DNA of 8,620 nt from Comamonadaceae bacterium (GTDB taxonomy: Bacteria; Pseudomonadota; Gammaproteobacteria; Burkholderiales; Burkholderiaceae_C). Position numbers and translations under genes: made by a program. Each line of letters starts with the position of its first letter. Positions within the stretch are counted from its first letter, which is position 1. Under the pieces are notes generated by a model. It saw only the letters and a list, made by a program, of their open reading frames with translations. It had not been told where the DNA came from and searched no databases. Of the stretch, positions 1 to 6,562 are shown piece after piece. The stretch is taken from the NCBI GenBank assembly GCA_947460165.1, contig CANHKH010000121.1, positions 1 through 8,620 on the forward strand. Direction: 5' to 3'.

Positions 1-75
1 CGCCTGAGCTACAAGCCTGTCAACCTCAAACCCCTGACGGTGGACTCTGTGCCACCCAAGGTCCGCACCTTCTAA
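1..75 (+). CDS. sdhA: Succinate dehydrogenase flavoprotein subunit, C-terminal end (partial)
   Basis: An open frame enters from the left edge and ends at TAA (73-75), giving 24 residues. The end reads NLKPLTVDSVPPKVRTF, which matches the usual C-terminus of proteobacterial SdhA. SdhA is the FAD-carrying subunit that oxidises succinate to fumarate on the cytoplasmic face of the inner membrane. The catalytic and FAD-binding parts lie outside the window. The gene stops 25 bp before sdhB, in the standard sdhCDAB order. The call rests on this short tail plus the neighbour, and both agree. Confidence 0.87.
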   Translation, partial: RLSYKPVNLKPLTVDSVPPKVRTF

Positions 76-100
76 AGCGCACTGACTCGGAGCACACACC

Positions 101-805
101 ATGGCATTACGCACTTTCAAGATCTACCGCTACGACCCTGACCAAGACGCCAAGCCCTACATGCAGACCATTCAGGTCGAATTGGCAGGCACAGAGCGCA
201 TGCTGCTGGACGCGCTGATGAAGCTCAAGGAGCAAGACCCGTCCATCTCCTTTCGCCGCTCCTGCCGCGAGGGCGTGTGCGGCTCGGACGCCATGAACAT
301 CAATGGCAAAAACGGCCTGGCCTGCCTGACCAACATGAACACGCTCAAGGGCGACATCGTGCTCAAGCCCCTGCCTGGCCTGCCAGTGATCCGCGACATC
401 ATCGTGGACATGACGCAGTTCTTCAAGCAGTACAACTCCATCAAGCCCTACTTGGTCAACGACACGGTACCGCCTGAAAAAGAGCGTCTGCAGTCGCCCG
501 AGGAGCGCGATGAGCTCAACGGCTTGTACGAGTGCATCTTGTGCGCCAGCTGCTCCACGAGCTGCCCCAGCTTTTGGTGGAACCCCGACAAATTTGTCGG
601 CCCCGCTGGCTTGCTGCAGGCCTACCGCTTCATCGCCGACAGCCGTGACCAGGACACAGCCGGCCGCTTGGACAACCTGGAAGACCCGTACCGCCTGTTC
701 CGCTGCCACACCATCATGAACTGCGTCGATGTGTGCCCCAAGGGACTCAATCCCACCAAGGCCATTGGCAAAATCAAGGAAATGATGGTGCTGCGCTCGG
801 TCTGA
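101..805 (+). CDS. sdhB: Succinate dehydrogenase iron-sulfur subunit SdhB
   Basis: SdhB passes electrons from the FAD of SdhA through three iron-sulfur clusters towards ubiquinone in the SdhCD membrane anchor (complex II). The product has 234 residues, close to the family's usual length of about 235-240. The N-terminal ferredoxin fold carries Cys55, Cys60 and Cys75 with Asp63, matching the [2Fe-2S] site, which uses Asp in place of one Cys in E. coli as well. The C-terminal domain has Cys145, Cys148, Cys151 and Cys212 for the [4Fe-4S] cluster. Cys155, Cys202 and Cys208 serve the [3Fe-4S] cluster. All expected ligands are present. A GGAG at 89-92 lies 8 bases before the ATG and supports this start. 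The gene sits between sdhA and sdhE and is probably cotranscribed with both. Confidence 0.97.
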   Translation: MALRTFKIYRYDPDQDAKPYMQTIQVELAGTERMLLDALMKLKEQDPSISFRRSCREGVCGSDAMNINGKNGLACLTNMNTLKGDIVLKPLPGLPVIRDIIVDMTQFFKQYNSIKPYLVNDTVPPEKERLQSPEERDELNGLYECILCASCSTSCPSFWWNPDKFVGPAGLLQAYRFIADSRDQDTAGRLDNLEDPYRLFRCHTIMNCVDVCPKGLNPTKAIGKIKEMMVLRSV

Positions 806-830
806 GGACCGCGCCAGGACCCTGCATTCA

Positions 831-1151
831 ATGAGCACTGCCTTGCCCCACGACAGCGCCTTCATTGATGAGCGTGCCTTGAGCAAGCTGCGCTGGCGCT
901 GCCGGCGCGGCCTGCTTGAAAACGATTTGTTCATCGAACGCTTTTTCAATGAGCATGGTGAGCAGGTGACAGTCAGCGAAGCCCAAGGGCTCGATGATTT
1001 AATGGATTTGTCAGACAACGATTTGCTGGACTTGTTGCTCCAGCGCAAGCAGCCCCAAGAGCTGCAAGACCGTGGTGCGTCGACGGCCGAGGCACTGGAA
1101 GTTCTCCACAAAATGCGCCGGCCTCATCCCCCGCGCGACATTGCCGCTTGA
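831..1151 (+). CDS. sdhE: SdhE, FAD assembly factor for succinate dehydrogenase (Sdh5/YgfY family)
   Basis: This small cytoplasmic protein of 106 residues belongs to the family that helps attach FAD covalently to SdhA. The diagnostic RGxxE motif is present as RRGLLEND, with Arg26, Gly27 and Glu30. It is followed by the typical acidic segment with 'DDLMDLSDNDLLDLLL'. E. coli SdhE has 88 residues; this one is longer by a short N-terminal tail and a basic, proline-containing C-terminus. The ATG lies 25 bp after the sdhB stop, with AGGA at 816-819 as a somewhat distant ribosome site. Its position directly after sdhB and 31 bp before gltA fits the role. Family assignment is strong; the exact start is less certain because the SD spacing is long. 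Confidence 0.91.
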   Translation: MSTALPHDSAFIDERALSKLRWRCRRGLLENDLFIERFFNEHGEQVTVSEAQGLDDLMDLSDNDLLDLLLQRKQPQELQDRGASTAEALEVLHKMRRPHPPRDIAA

Positions 1152-1182
1152 AGCCCTGGATCAACCCCAAAAAGGACATGGA

Positions 1183-2493
1183 ATGAAACTCGCAGACAAC
1201 AAAGCCACCCTCTCGTTCAGCAATGGCAGCCCCAGCGTGGAGATGCCGGTCTACCAAGGCAGCGTGGGCCCGGATGTGATCGACATCCGCAAGCTCTACG
1301 CCCAGACCGGCATGTTCACCTACGACCCGGGCTTTTTGTCGACAGCGGCCACGCAGTCGGCCATCACCTACATTGACGGTGACAAAGGCGAGCTGCTCTA
1401 CCGCGGCTACCCCATTGAGCAGTTGGCCACCAACTGCGACTTTTTAGAGACTTGCCACCTGCTGCTCTACGGAGAGCTGCCCAACGTCGAGCAAAAAAGC
1501 AAGTTCACCCACCTCGTGACCAACCACACCATGGTCAACGAGCAGATGCAGTTTTTCCTGCGTGGCTTTCGCCGTGACGCCCACCCCATGGCCATCATGA
1601 CCGGCTTGGTCGGCGCCTTGTCGGCCTTCTACCATGACAGCACAGACATCACCAACCCGCAGCACCGCGACATTTCGGCCATTCGCCTGATTGCCAAAAT
1701 GCCCACGCTGGTGGCCATGGCCTACAAGTACACCGTGGGCCAGCCCTATATGTACCCCAAGAACAACCTGAGCTACTCGGGCAACTTCTTGCACATGATG
1801 TTTGCCACGCCCTGCGAGGAATACAAGGTCAACCCGGTTCTCGAGCGCGCGCTGGACCGCATCTTCACACTGCACGCGGACCACGAGCAAAACGCTTCTA
1901 CCTCCACGGTTCGCCTCTGCGGCTCGTCGGGCACCAACCCCTTTGCGGCCATTGCCGCTGGCGTGGCCTGCCTCTGGGGCCCGGCCCACGGCGGCGCCAA
2001 CGAGGCCGCGCTCAACATGCTGGGCGACATCCAGCGCCAGGGTGGCGTGGAGAAAATTGGCGAGTTCATCAAGCAGGTCAAAGACAAAAACTCCAGCGTC
2101 AAGCTCATGGGTTTTGGCCACCGCGTCTACAAAAACTACGACCCCCGCGCCAAGCTCATGCAGGAAACCTGCAAAGAGGTTCTGGCCGAGATGGGTCTGG
2201 AAAACGATCCGCTCTTCAAGCTGGCCATGGCTTTGGAGAAAATCGCCCTGGAAGACGACTACTTTGTCTCGCGCAAGCTCTACCCCAACGTGGACTTTTA
2301 CTCCGGCATCGTGCAGCGCGCCATTGGCATTCCCGTGCCTTTGTTCACCGCCATTTTTGCCCTGGCCCGCACCGTGGGCTGGATTGCTCAGCTCAACGAG
2401 ATGATTGGCGACCCCGAGTACAAGATTGGCCGCCCCCGCCAGCTGTTCACCGGCTCGAACAGCCGCACGGTCCAGCCGATTGATCAGCGCTGA
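1183..2493 (+). CDS. gltA: Citrate synthase, type I (hexameric-type)
   Basis: The enzyme condenses acetyl-CoA and oxaloacetate to citrate, the entry step of the TCA cycle. From the ATG at 1183 it has 436 residues, compared with 427 in E. coli. The same frame is open further upstream, back into sdhE. The 1183 start is chosen because AAAGGA (1171-1176) precedes it by 6 bases and the product then begins MKLADNKATL, as expected. The catalytic triad is visible: His269 in GPAHGGANEA, His313 in GFGHRVYKNYDPRA, and Asp371 in VDFYSGI. The conserved LHADHEQNAST lies at 230-240. The N-terminal small beta domain (about residues 1-50) is typical of the type found in Gram-negative bacteria, which is often inhibited by NADH. 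That regulation is a family property and is not shown here. The gene is probably the last of the sdh operon. Confidence 0.97.
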   Translation: MKLADNKATLSFSNGSPSVEMPVYQGSVGPDVIDIRKLYAQTGMFTYDPGFLSTAATQSAITYIDGDKGELLYRGYPIEQLATNCDFLETCHLLLYGELPNVEQKSKFTHLVTNHTMVNEQMQFFLRGFRRDAHPMAIMTGLVGALSAFYHDSTDITNPQHRDISAIRLIAKMPTLVAMAYKYTVGQPYMYPKNNLSYSGNFLHMMFATPCEEYKVNPVLERALDRIFTLHADHEQNASTSTVRLCGSSGTNPFAAIAAGVACLWGPAHGGANEAALNMLGDIQRQGGVEKIGEFIKQVKDKNSSVKLMGFGHRVYKNYDPRAKLMQETCKEVLAEMGLENDPLFKLAMALEKIALEDDYFVSRKLYPNVDFYSGIVQRAIGIPVPLFTAIFALARTVGWIAQLNEMIGDPEYKIGRPRQLFTGSNSRTVQPIDQR

Positions 2494-2509
2494 TCGGTCT
2501 GGCAATCAA

Positions 2510-2536
2510 TGAAAGCTCGCATCAAGTGGGCTTTCA
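2510..2536. terminator. Hairpin between gltA and the convergent minus-strand gene
   Basis: An 11-bp stem with two G-T wobbles (arms 2510-2520 and 2526-2536, loop ATCAA) starts 17 bases after the gltA stop. Its outer part is a perfect TGAAAGC/GCTTTCA. It also lies just past the stop of the minus-strand gene that ends at 2550, so it could serve both convergent units. No clear run of T follows on either strand, so intrinsic termination is plausible but not proven. Confidence 0.45.
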
Positions 2537-2549
2537 GTGGGGGTAGGGC

Positions 2550-2957
2550 TCAGCTCTCTTGGGGCTTGGAAGGCCGCTGGGACTGCCAAGCCAGTGACCC
2601 GCCCCATCCTCCGATGAACCCGATCACGACTTTGATCACATCGAGGACCATGGCGTCTTTGTCCATCCAAAGCGCAGCCAGTACAAAACTCAGCAAGAGT
2701 GTGGCCATGACGCCAGCAAAAATCAGACGGTGCTTGTGCATCGTTTTTTCAGCATCCCTCTCGTCGCGCAGGTCTTCGGCTTGCGCTTGGATGGACTTGT
2801 CTGCAATCCGTTGATTGTGGTCCAACTCCCTGAGTGAAATTTCCGCCTGCTTCATCTCCAAGGCAAGCTTGGCTTGCTGCACATCCAGCATTCGCTGGAC
2901 GGTTTCGTCTTTGAGTTGAGGGGGCGGCGCCTTGGGCAGCTTGGTGTTGCCGCTCAT
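2550..2957 (-). CDS. Hypothetical coiled-coil protein with two C-terminal membrane helices
   Basis: The product has 135 residues and I do not recognise the family. The N-terminus is proline-rich (KLPKAPPPQ). Residues about 15-75 are highly charged and rich in Gln, Glu, Lys and Asp with regular hydrophobic spacing, suggesting a long helix or coiled coil. Two hydrophobic stretches follow. One is at about 78-97 (LIFAGVMATLLLSFVLAALW) and the other at about 104-124, which contains GFIGGWGG. They are joined by the short loop MDKDA, and a polar tail ends the protein. The likely topology is a cytoplasmic coiled coil anchored by a membrane hairpin with the tail also inside. The start codon overlaps the stop of the upstream gene in ATGA (2954-2957). 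GAGG (complement of 2962-2965) lies 4 bases before it, so translation is probably coupled. The layout superficially resembles DUF2335-type or holin-like small membrane proteins, but no assignment is made. Confidence 0.7.
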   Translation of the reverse strand: MSGNTKLPKAPPPQLKDETVQRMLDVQQAKLALEMKQAEISLRELDHNQRIADKSIQAQAEDLRDERDAEKTMHKHRLIFAGVMATLLLSFVLAALWMDKDAMVLDVIKVVIGFIGGWGGSLAWQSQRPSKPQES

Positions 2958-3199
2958 GCGACCTCAGGGCGACGGCGCAGCATCGGCACACTGTAGTGCA
3001 GCTCGAAAGCGCCGTAGTCACGCTCCCCCACCATGGGAGCCAGAAATCGCGCTCGCTGCACCAGGCTGGGAGACTCAGAGATGATGCGCTTGTACTCAGC
3101 CGGGCTGACCACCTCCCGGCGCACAGGCATCATGACCATCTGACGAGCGCGCTTCATTGTTAATATTTTTGCACGATCTTTCGTACTTTTGTGCGTCAT
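2954..3199 (-). CDS. Hypothetical small basic protein, first gene of a two-gene unit
   Basis: The product has 81 residues from the chosen ATG (complement of 3197-3199) and I do not recognise the family. It begins MTHKSTKDRAKILTMKRARQ, is rich in Arg and Lys, and contains a central SPAEYKRIISESPSLVQRAR segment predicted to be helical. No membrane segment or signal peptide is visible. The frame is open upstream to an ATG at 3268. The 3199 start is preferred because a GGAA lies about 8 bases before it. A later ATG at 3157 would give 67 residues and has no ribosome site. The 5' end is clearly more AT-rich than the flanking metabolic genes, which may signal transfer. The gene overlaps the next by four bases, implying joint expression. 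The case for it being real is that overlap and the lack of a better frame here. Confidence 0.58.
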   Translation of the reverse strand: MTHKSTKDRAKILTMKRARQMVMMPVRREVVSPAEYKRIISESPSLVQRARFLAPMVGERDYGAFELHYSVPMLRRRPEVA

Positions 3200-3482
3200 A
3201 AAGAGTTCCAGATGGATGGTGTGTAGCGAAAAACCGGAGCTGTCCATGATTTTGACGGGATGGCGCAATTAGATTGTCAAAAAAATAGTATTTAATAACT
3301 ATTTATTCGATCTTGATGTGTCCAGTTCTTCACCGACACATCCCACATGGAATACCTGTTCGCCCGCAGAGGCCTGCTTTTTTCACCAGTGCGCAGATGT
3401 CAGCCATCGTGCATGGAGACGGCAAAACCTAAAAACCAAAGGCAAAATGCATGATTCATCGCCAACTGCGATGCCTCCTCGC
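3200..3482. promoter_or_regulatory. AT-rich divergent intergenic region upstream of the two-gene unit and lysR
   Basis: This 283-bp gap separates divergent genes and should hold promoters for both sides. The segment 3281-3310 has only 4 G/C in 30 bases, very unlike its surroundings. A perfect TTGACA on the minus strand (complement of 3275-3280) could be a -35 box for the leftward unit, but only weak -10 candidates are found at suitable spacing. On the plus strand, the overlapping TTGTCA (3274-3279) and AACTAT (3297-3302) are 17 bases apart and could drive lysR and leuCDB; the -10 match is poor. From 3310 to 3482 the DNA returns to ordinary composition and may be 5' untranslated leader. Promoter positions are inferred by eye only. 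Confidence 0.4.
3283..3304. repeat. Inverted repeat AAATAGT-N8-ACTATTT
   Basis: A perfect 7-bp inverted repeat with an 8-base AT-only spacer lies in the divergent intergenic region, about 180-200 bp before the preferred lysR start. Its size and dyad symmetry fit a binding site for a dimeric regulator. It also overlaps the plus-strand -10 candidate. LysR-type proteins often bind a T-N11-A dyad near their own promoter. Whether this repeat is such a site is inference, and AT-rich DNA can produce short dyads by chance. Confidence 0.4.
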
Positions 3483-4415
3483 ATGAAAAGCTCAGAACGC
3501 AACTTTGCCCGCCGCATGGACCTCACGTCCTTGCAGCTGTTTGTCGCCGTCTGCGAGCTGGGCAGCATTGGCCGGGCGGCCGAGCGGGAGTTCATTGCGG
3601 CCTCGGCCATCAGCAAGCGCCTGTCCGAGCTGGAAACCAGCGTGGGCACCCAGCTGCTCTACCGCCACGCCCGTGGGGTGGACCTCACACCGGCCGGCGA
3701 GAGCTTGCTGCACCATGCGCGCTCGGTGCTGTTCAGCCTGGACAAGATGCAAGGCGAGCTCAGCGAATACGCCCACGGCGTGCGCGGCCATGTGCGCATC
3801 CATGCCAGCATCTCGGCCATCGTGCAGTTTTTGCCCGAAGACCTGGGCAGCTTCACGCGCGCCCACGACCAGGTCAAGATCGACCTGGAAGAACACTTGA
3901 GCGCCGAGGTGGTGCGCGCGGTGCGCGAGGGCGCGGCCGACTTGGGGCTGTGCAATGGCGCGACCGGCTTGGGCGAGCTGCAAAGCCTGCCTTACAGGCG
4001 CGACCGCCTGGTGCTGATCGTGCCACGCGGCCATGCGCTCAGCGCGCGCGAGGCCATCGCTTTTGCCGACACGCTGGACTTTGACCAGGTCGGCCTGCAT
4101 TCGACCAGCAGCATTTACCTGGCCATGCGCCAGGCGGCCGAGGAAGCCGGTCGCACCATCAAGCTGCGCATCCATGTGACCAGCCTGGACGCCATGTGCC
4201 GCATGATTGACAACGGGCTGGGTGTGGGCGTGATGCCGCTGCGCGCCTTCGAGCTCATGCACGGTGTCGGTGCGCTGCAAAGCGTGCCGCTGTCAGACCC
4301 CTGGGCCGAGCGCGAGCTGCGCATGGTGGCCCGTGATTTTTCCAGCCTGCCGGTGACCGCGCGGCTGCTGGTCGAGCATCTTCAAGCCCCGATGGCGGCG
4401 CTGGCCGCCGCCTGA
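3483..4415 (+). CDS. LysR-type transcriptional regulator
   Basis: From the ATG at 3483 the product has 310 residues, normal for the family. A winged helix-turn-helix occupies about residues 13-73, with the recognition region around GRAAEREFIAASAISKRLSE (30-49) and the following DLTPAGESLL. A linker helix and the two-lobed effector-binding domain (about 100-300) follow, ending near LGVGVMPLRAFEL. Starts at 3447 (AAAGG 4 bases upstream) and 3516 (MDLTSLQLF, at the classical LysR beginning) are also possible; none has a strong ribosome site. 3483 is preferred because the basic MKSSERNFARR extension looks natural for relatives I recall. The gene points the same way as leuC and ends 35 bp before it, so it may share a transcript. 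Control of leuCDB or the neighbouring gltA is inferred from position only, and the effector is unknown. Confidence 0.93.
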   Translation: MKSSERNFARRMDLTSLQLFVAVCELGSIGRAAEREFIAASAISKRLSELETSVGTQLLYRHARGVDLTPAGESLLHHARSVLFSLDKMQGELSEYAHGVRGHVRIHASISAIVQFLPEDLGSFTRAHDQVKIDLEEHLSAEVVRAVREGAADLGLCNGATGLGELQSLPYRRDRLVLIVPRGHALSAREAIAFADTLDFDQVGLHSTSSIYLAMRQAAEEAGRTIKLRIHVTSLDAMCRMIDNGLGVGVMPLRAFELMHGVGALQSVPLSDPWAERELRMVARDFSSLPVTARLLVEHLQAPMAALAAA

Positions 4416-4450
4416 TTTTTTCAACCCCAAAGCCACGCAAAAGGACTCCC

Positions 4451-5872
4451 ATGGCACGCACGCTTTACGACAAGATTTGGGACGAACACGTCGTCCACAC
4501 CGAAGATGACGGCACCTCTGTGCTGTACATCGACAGGCACTTGGTCCATGAGGTGACCAGCCCGCAGGCCTACGAGGGCCTGCGCCAAGCGGGCCGCAAG
4601 GTCTGGCGCATCAGCTCGGTGGTGGCCACGGCCGACCACAACACGCCCACCACCGGCTGGGAGCTGGGCTACGACGGCTTGACGGACCCGATCAGCAAGG
4701 AGCAAATCGTCACGCTGGACGCCAACATCAAGGAATACGGCGCCGCGGCGTTTTTCCCTTTCCTGTCCAAGCGCCAGGGCATCGTGCACGTCATCGGCCC
4801 CGAGAACGGCGCCACGCTGCCGGGCATGACCGTGGTCTGCGGCGACTCGCACACCGCCACGCACGGCGCTTTTGGCGCGCTGGCCCACGGCATAGGCACC
4901 TCCGAGGTCGAGCATGTGCTGGCCACGCAAACCCTGCTGGCCAAAAAAGCCAAGAACATGCTGGTCAAGGTCGAGGGCACGCTGACCAAAGGCGTGAGCG
5001 GCAAGGACATTGTGCTGGCCATCATCGGCAAGATAGGCACCGCGGGCGGCACGGGCTACACCATCGAGTTCGCTGGCTCGGCGATTCGCGGCCTGTCCAT
5101 GGAAGGCCGCATGACGGTGTGCAACATGGCCATCGAGGCCGGCGCACGCGCGGGCCTGGTGGCCGTGGATGAAAAAACCATCGAGTACGTCAAGGGCCGA
5201 CTGCTCTCACCCACCGGCGTGGAATGGGACCTGGCCGTGGCCTACTGGAAGACGCTGCAATCGGACGCCAACGCGCAGTTTGACGCCGTGGTCGAGCTCG
5301 ACGCCAGCCAGATCGTGCCGCAGGTCACCTGGGGCACCTCGCCCGAAATGGTGCTGGGCATTGACGGCCGAGTGCCAGACCCCGACAAGGAAAAAGACGA
5401 GGTCAAGCGCGGCGCCATCGAGCGCGCGCTGACCTACATGGCGCTGGAGCCAGGCAAGCCACTGAACGATGTGTTCGTCGACAAGGTATTTATTGGCTCT
5501 TGCACCAACAGCCGCATCGAGGACATGCGCGAGGCCGCTGCGGTGGTCAAAAAGCTGGGCCAAAAGGTGGCCAAGAACATCAAGCTGGCCATGGTGGTGC
5601 CAGGCTCTGGCCTGGTCAAGGAACAGGCCGAGCGCGAAGGCCTGGACCAGGTCTTCAAGGCCGCCGGCTTTGAATGGCGCGAGCCGGGCTGCTCCATGTG
5701 CCTGGGCATGAACGCCGACCGGCTGGAGCCCGGTGAGCGCTGCGCGTCCACCAGCAACCGCAACTTTGAAGGCCGTCAAGGCGCGGGCGGACGCACGCAC
5801 CTGGTCTCGCCCGCCATGGCGGCGGCAGCAGCCATTCACGGCCATTTTGTCGATATCCGCAAGTTCGCCTGA
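4451..5872 (+). CDS. leuC: 3-isopropylmalate dehydratase large subunit LeuC
   Basis: LeuC and LeuD together isomerise 2-isopropylmalate to 3-isopropylmalate in leucine synthesis, in the cytoplasm. The product has 473 residues, the usual size for the bacterial large subunit. The aconitase-type [4Fe-4S] ligands are Cys351 in FIGSCTNSR and Cys414 and Cys417 in GCSMCLGMN. Other family signatures are present: VVATADHNTPT near 57-67, CGDSHTATHGAFGALAHGIG at 130-149, and SNRNFEGRQG at 435-444. AAAAGGA (4439-4445) stands 5 bases before the ATG, a strong ribosome site. The gene follows lysR by 35 bp and precedes leuD by 19 bp. Some relatives, as I recall, carry a small entericidin-type gene between leuC and leuD; there is no room for one here. 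Confidence 0.98.
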   Translation: MARTLYDKIWDEHVVHTEDDGTSVLYIDRHLVHEVTSPQAYEGLRQAGRKVWRISSVVATADHNTPTTGWELGYDGLTDPISKEQIVTLDANIKEYGAAAFFPFLSKRQGIVHVIGPENGATLPGMTVVCGDSHTATHGAFGALAHGIGTSEVEHVLATQTLLAKKAKNMLVKVEGTLTKGVSGKDIVLAIIGKIGTAGGTGYTIEFAGSAIRGLSMEGRMTVCNMAIEAGARAGLVAVDEKTIEYVKGRLLSPTGVEWDLAVAYWKTLQSDANAQFDAVVELDASQIVPQVTWGTSPEMVLGIDGRVPDPDKEKDEVKRGAIERALTYMALEPGKPLNDVFVDKVFIGSCTNSRIEDMREAAAVVKKLGQKVAKNIKLAMVVPGSGLVKEQAEREGLDQVFKAAGFEWREPGCSMCLGMNADRLEPGERCASTSNRNFEGRQGAGGRTHLVSPAMAAAAAIHGHFVDIRKFA

Positions 5873-5891
5873 CGCCCAGAAAGCCCTCATC

Positions 5892-6545
5892 ATGCAGAAA
5901 TTCACCCTTCACAAAGGCCTGGTGGCCCCCATGGACCGCGCCAACGTGGACACCGACGCCATCATCCCCAAGCAGTTCCTCAAGTCCATCTCCAAGACCG
6001 GCTTTGGCCAGCATCTGTTCGACGAGTTGCGCTACAAAGACCCCGGCTACTACGGCAAGCCCGAGAGCGAGCGCCAGATCAACCCGGACTTTGTGCTCAA
6101 CCAAAGCCGCTACAAGGGTGCCAGCATCTTGCTGGCGCGCAAGAACTTTGGCTGCGGCTCCTCGCGCGAGCACGCGCCCTGGGCGATTGACCAGTACGGC
6201 TTTCGCGCGGTGATCGCGCCCAGCTTTGCCGACATCTTTTTCAACAACTGCTTCAAAAACGGTCTGCTGCCCATCGTGCTGCCCGAGGCCACGGTGGCCC
6301 AGCTGTTTGACGAATCGGCCGCCTTCCCCGGCTACAGCCTGACCGTTGATTTGGAGCGCCAGGTCATCGTCAAGGGCCAGGGCCAAGAGATTCCCTTTGA
6401 GGTCAACGCCTTTCGCAAGTACTGCTTGCTCAACGGCCTGGACGACATTGGCCTGACCCTGCGCTACAAAGAAAAAATCGCCGCCTACGAAGCCGAACGC
6501 CTGGCCACCAAGCCCTGGCTGGCGCACACCGCCATAGGCGCCTGA
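5892..6545 (+). CDS. leuD: 3-isopropylmalate dehydratase small subunit LeuD
   Basis: LeuD is the swivel-domain partner of LeuC and completes the isomerase active site. From the ATG at 5892 it has 217 residues, slightly longer than the 201 of E. coli. The start gives the expected beginning MQKFTLHKGLVAPMDRANVD; the open frame reaches further into leuC, but that part is an overlap artefact. The conserved substrate-binding loop NFGCGSSREHAPWA lies at 85-98, and VDTDAIIPKQFLK lies at about 19-31. The ribosome site is weak (AGAAAG at 5878-5883, 8 bases away). Translation may therefore be helped by ribosomes finishing leuC 19 bp upstream, which would suit the 1:1 complex. The gene precedes leuB by 17 bp in the same operon. 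Confidence 0.97.
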   Translation: MQKFTLHKGLVAPMDRANVDTDAIIPKQFLKSISKTGFGQHLFDELRYKDPGYYGKPESERQINPDFVLNQSRYKGASILLARKNFGCGSSREHAPWAIDQYGFRAVIAPSFADIFFNNCFKNGLLPIVLPEATVAQLFDESAAFPGYSLTVDLERQVIVKGQGQEIPFEVNAFRKYCLLNGLDDIGLTLRYKEKIAAYEAERLATKPWLAHTAIGA

Positions 6546-6562
6546 CACCAAGGAAAACACCC

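Noticed and set aside
107..1111. Long minus-strand open frame (334 codons) opposite sdhB and sdhE
   Set aside because: It lies antisense to two clearly conserved genes. Long antisense frames are expected from G/C-rich third codon positions, and the translation is low in complexity and resembles no family.
1444..2505. Minus-strand open frame (353 codons) opposite gltA
   Set aside because: It is antisense to citrate synthase with all catalytic residues intact. The translation is biased to Val, Gly, His and Ala, typical of a shadow frame.
2509..2814. Plus-strand frame of 101 codons after gltA
   Set aside because: It overlaps the 135-codon minus-strand gene, starts within the hairpin, and has low-complexity Ser/Ala content. 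The minus-strand frame has coupled translation and ordered membrane segments and is preferred.
3347..3454. A 35-codon plus-strand frame (MEYLFARRGLLF...) containing a GCAG-N4-CTGC-T6 hairpin, as a leucine leader and attenuator for lysR-leuCDB
   Set aside because: The stem has only 4 bp, there is no ribosome site before the ATG, no run of leucine codons, and no visible competing antiterminator stem.
5873..5891. Small entericidin-like gene between leuC and leuD
   Set aside because: The gap is 19 bp, so no such gene can be present.
5655..6560. Minus-strand open frame (301 codons) opposite the leuC end and leuD
   Set aside because: It is a shadow of leuC and leuD, with no ribosome site or recognisable motif.
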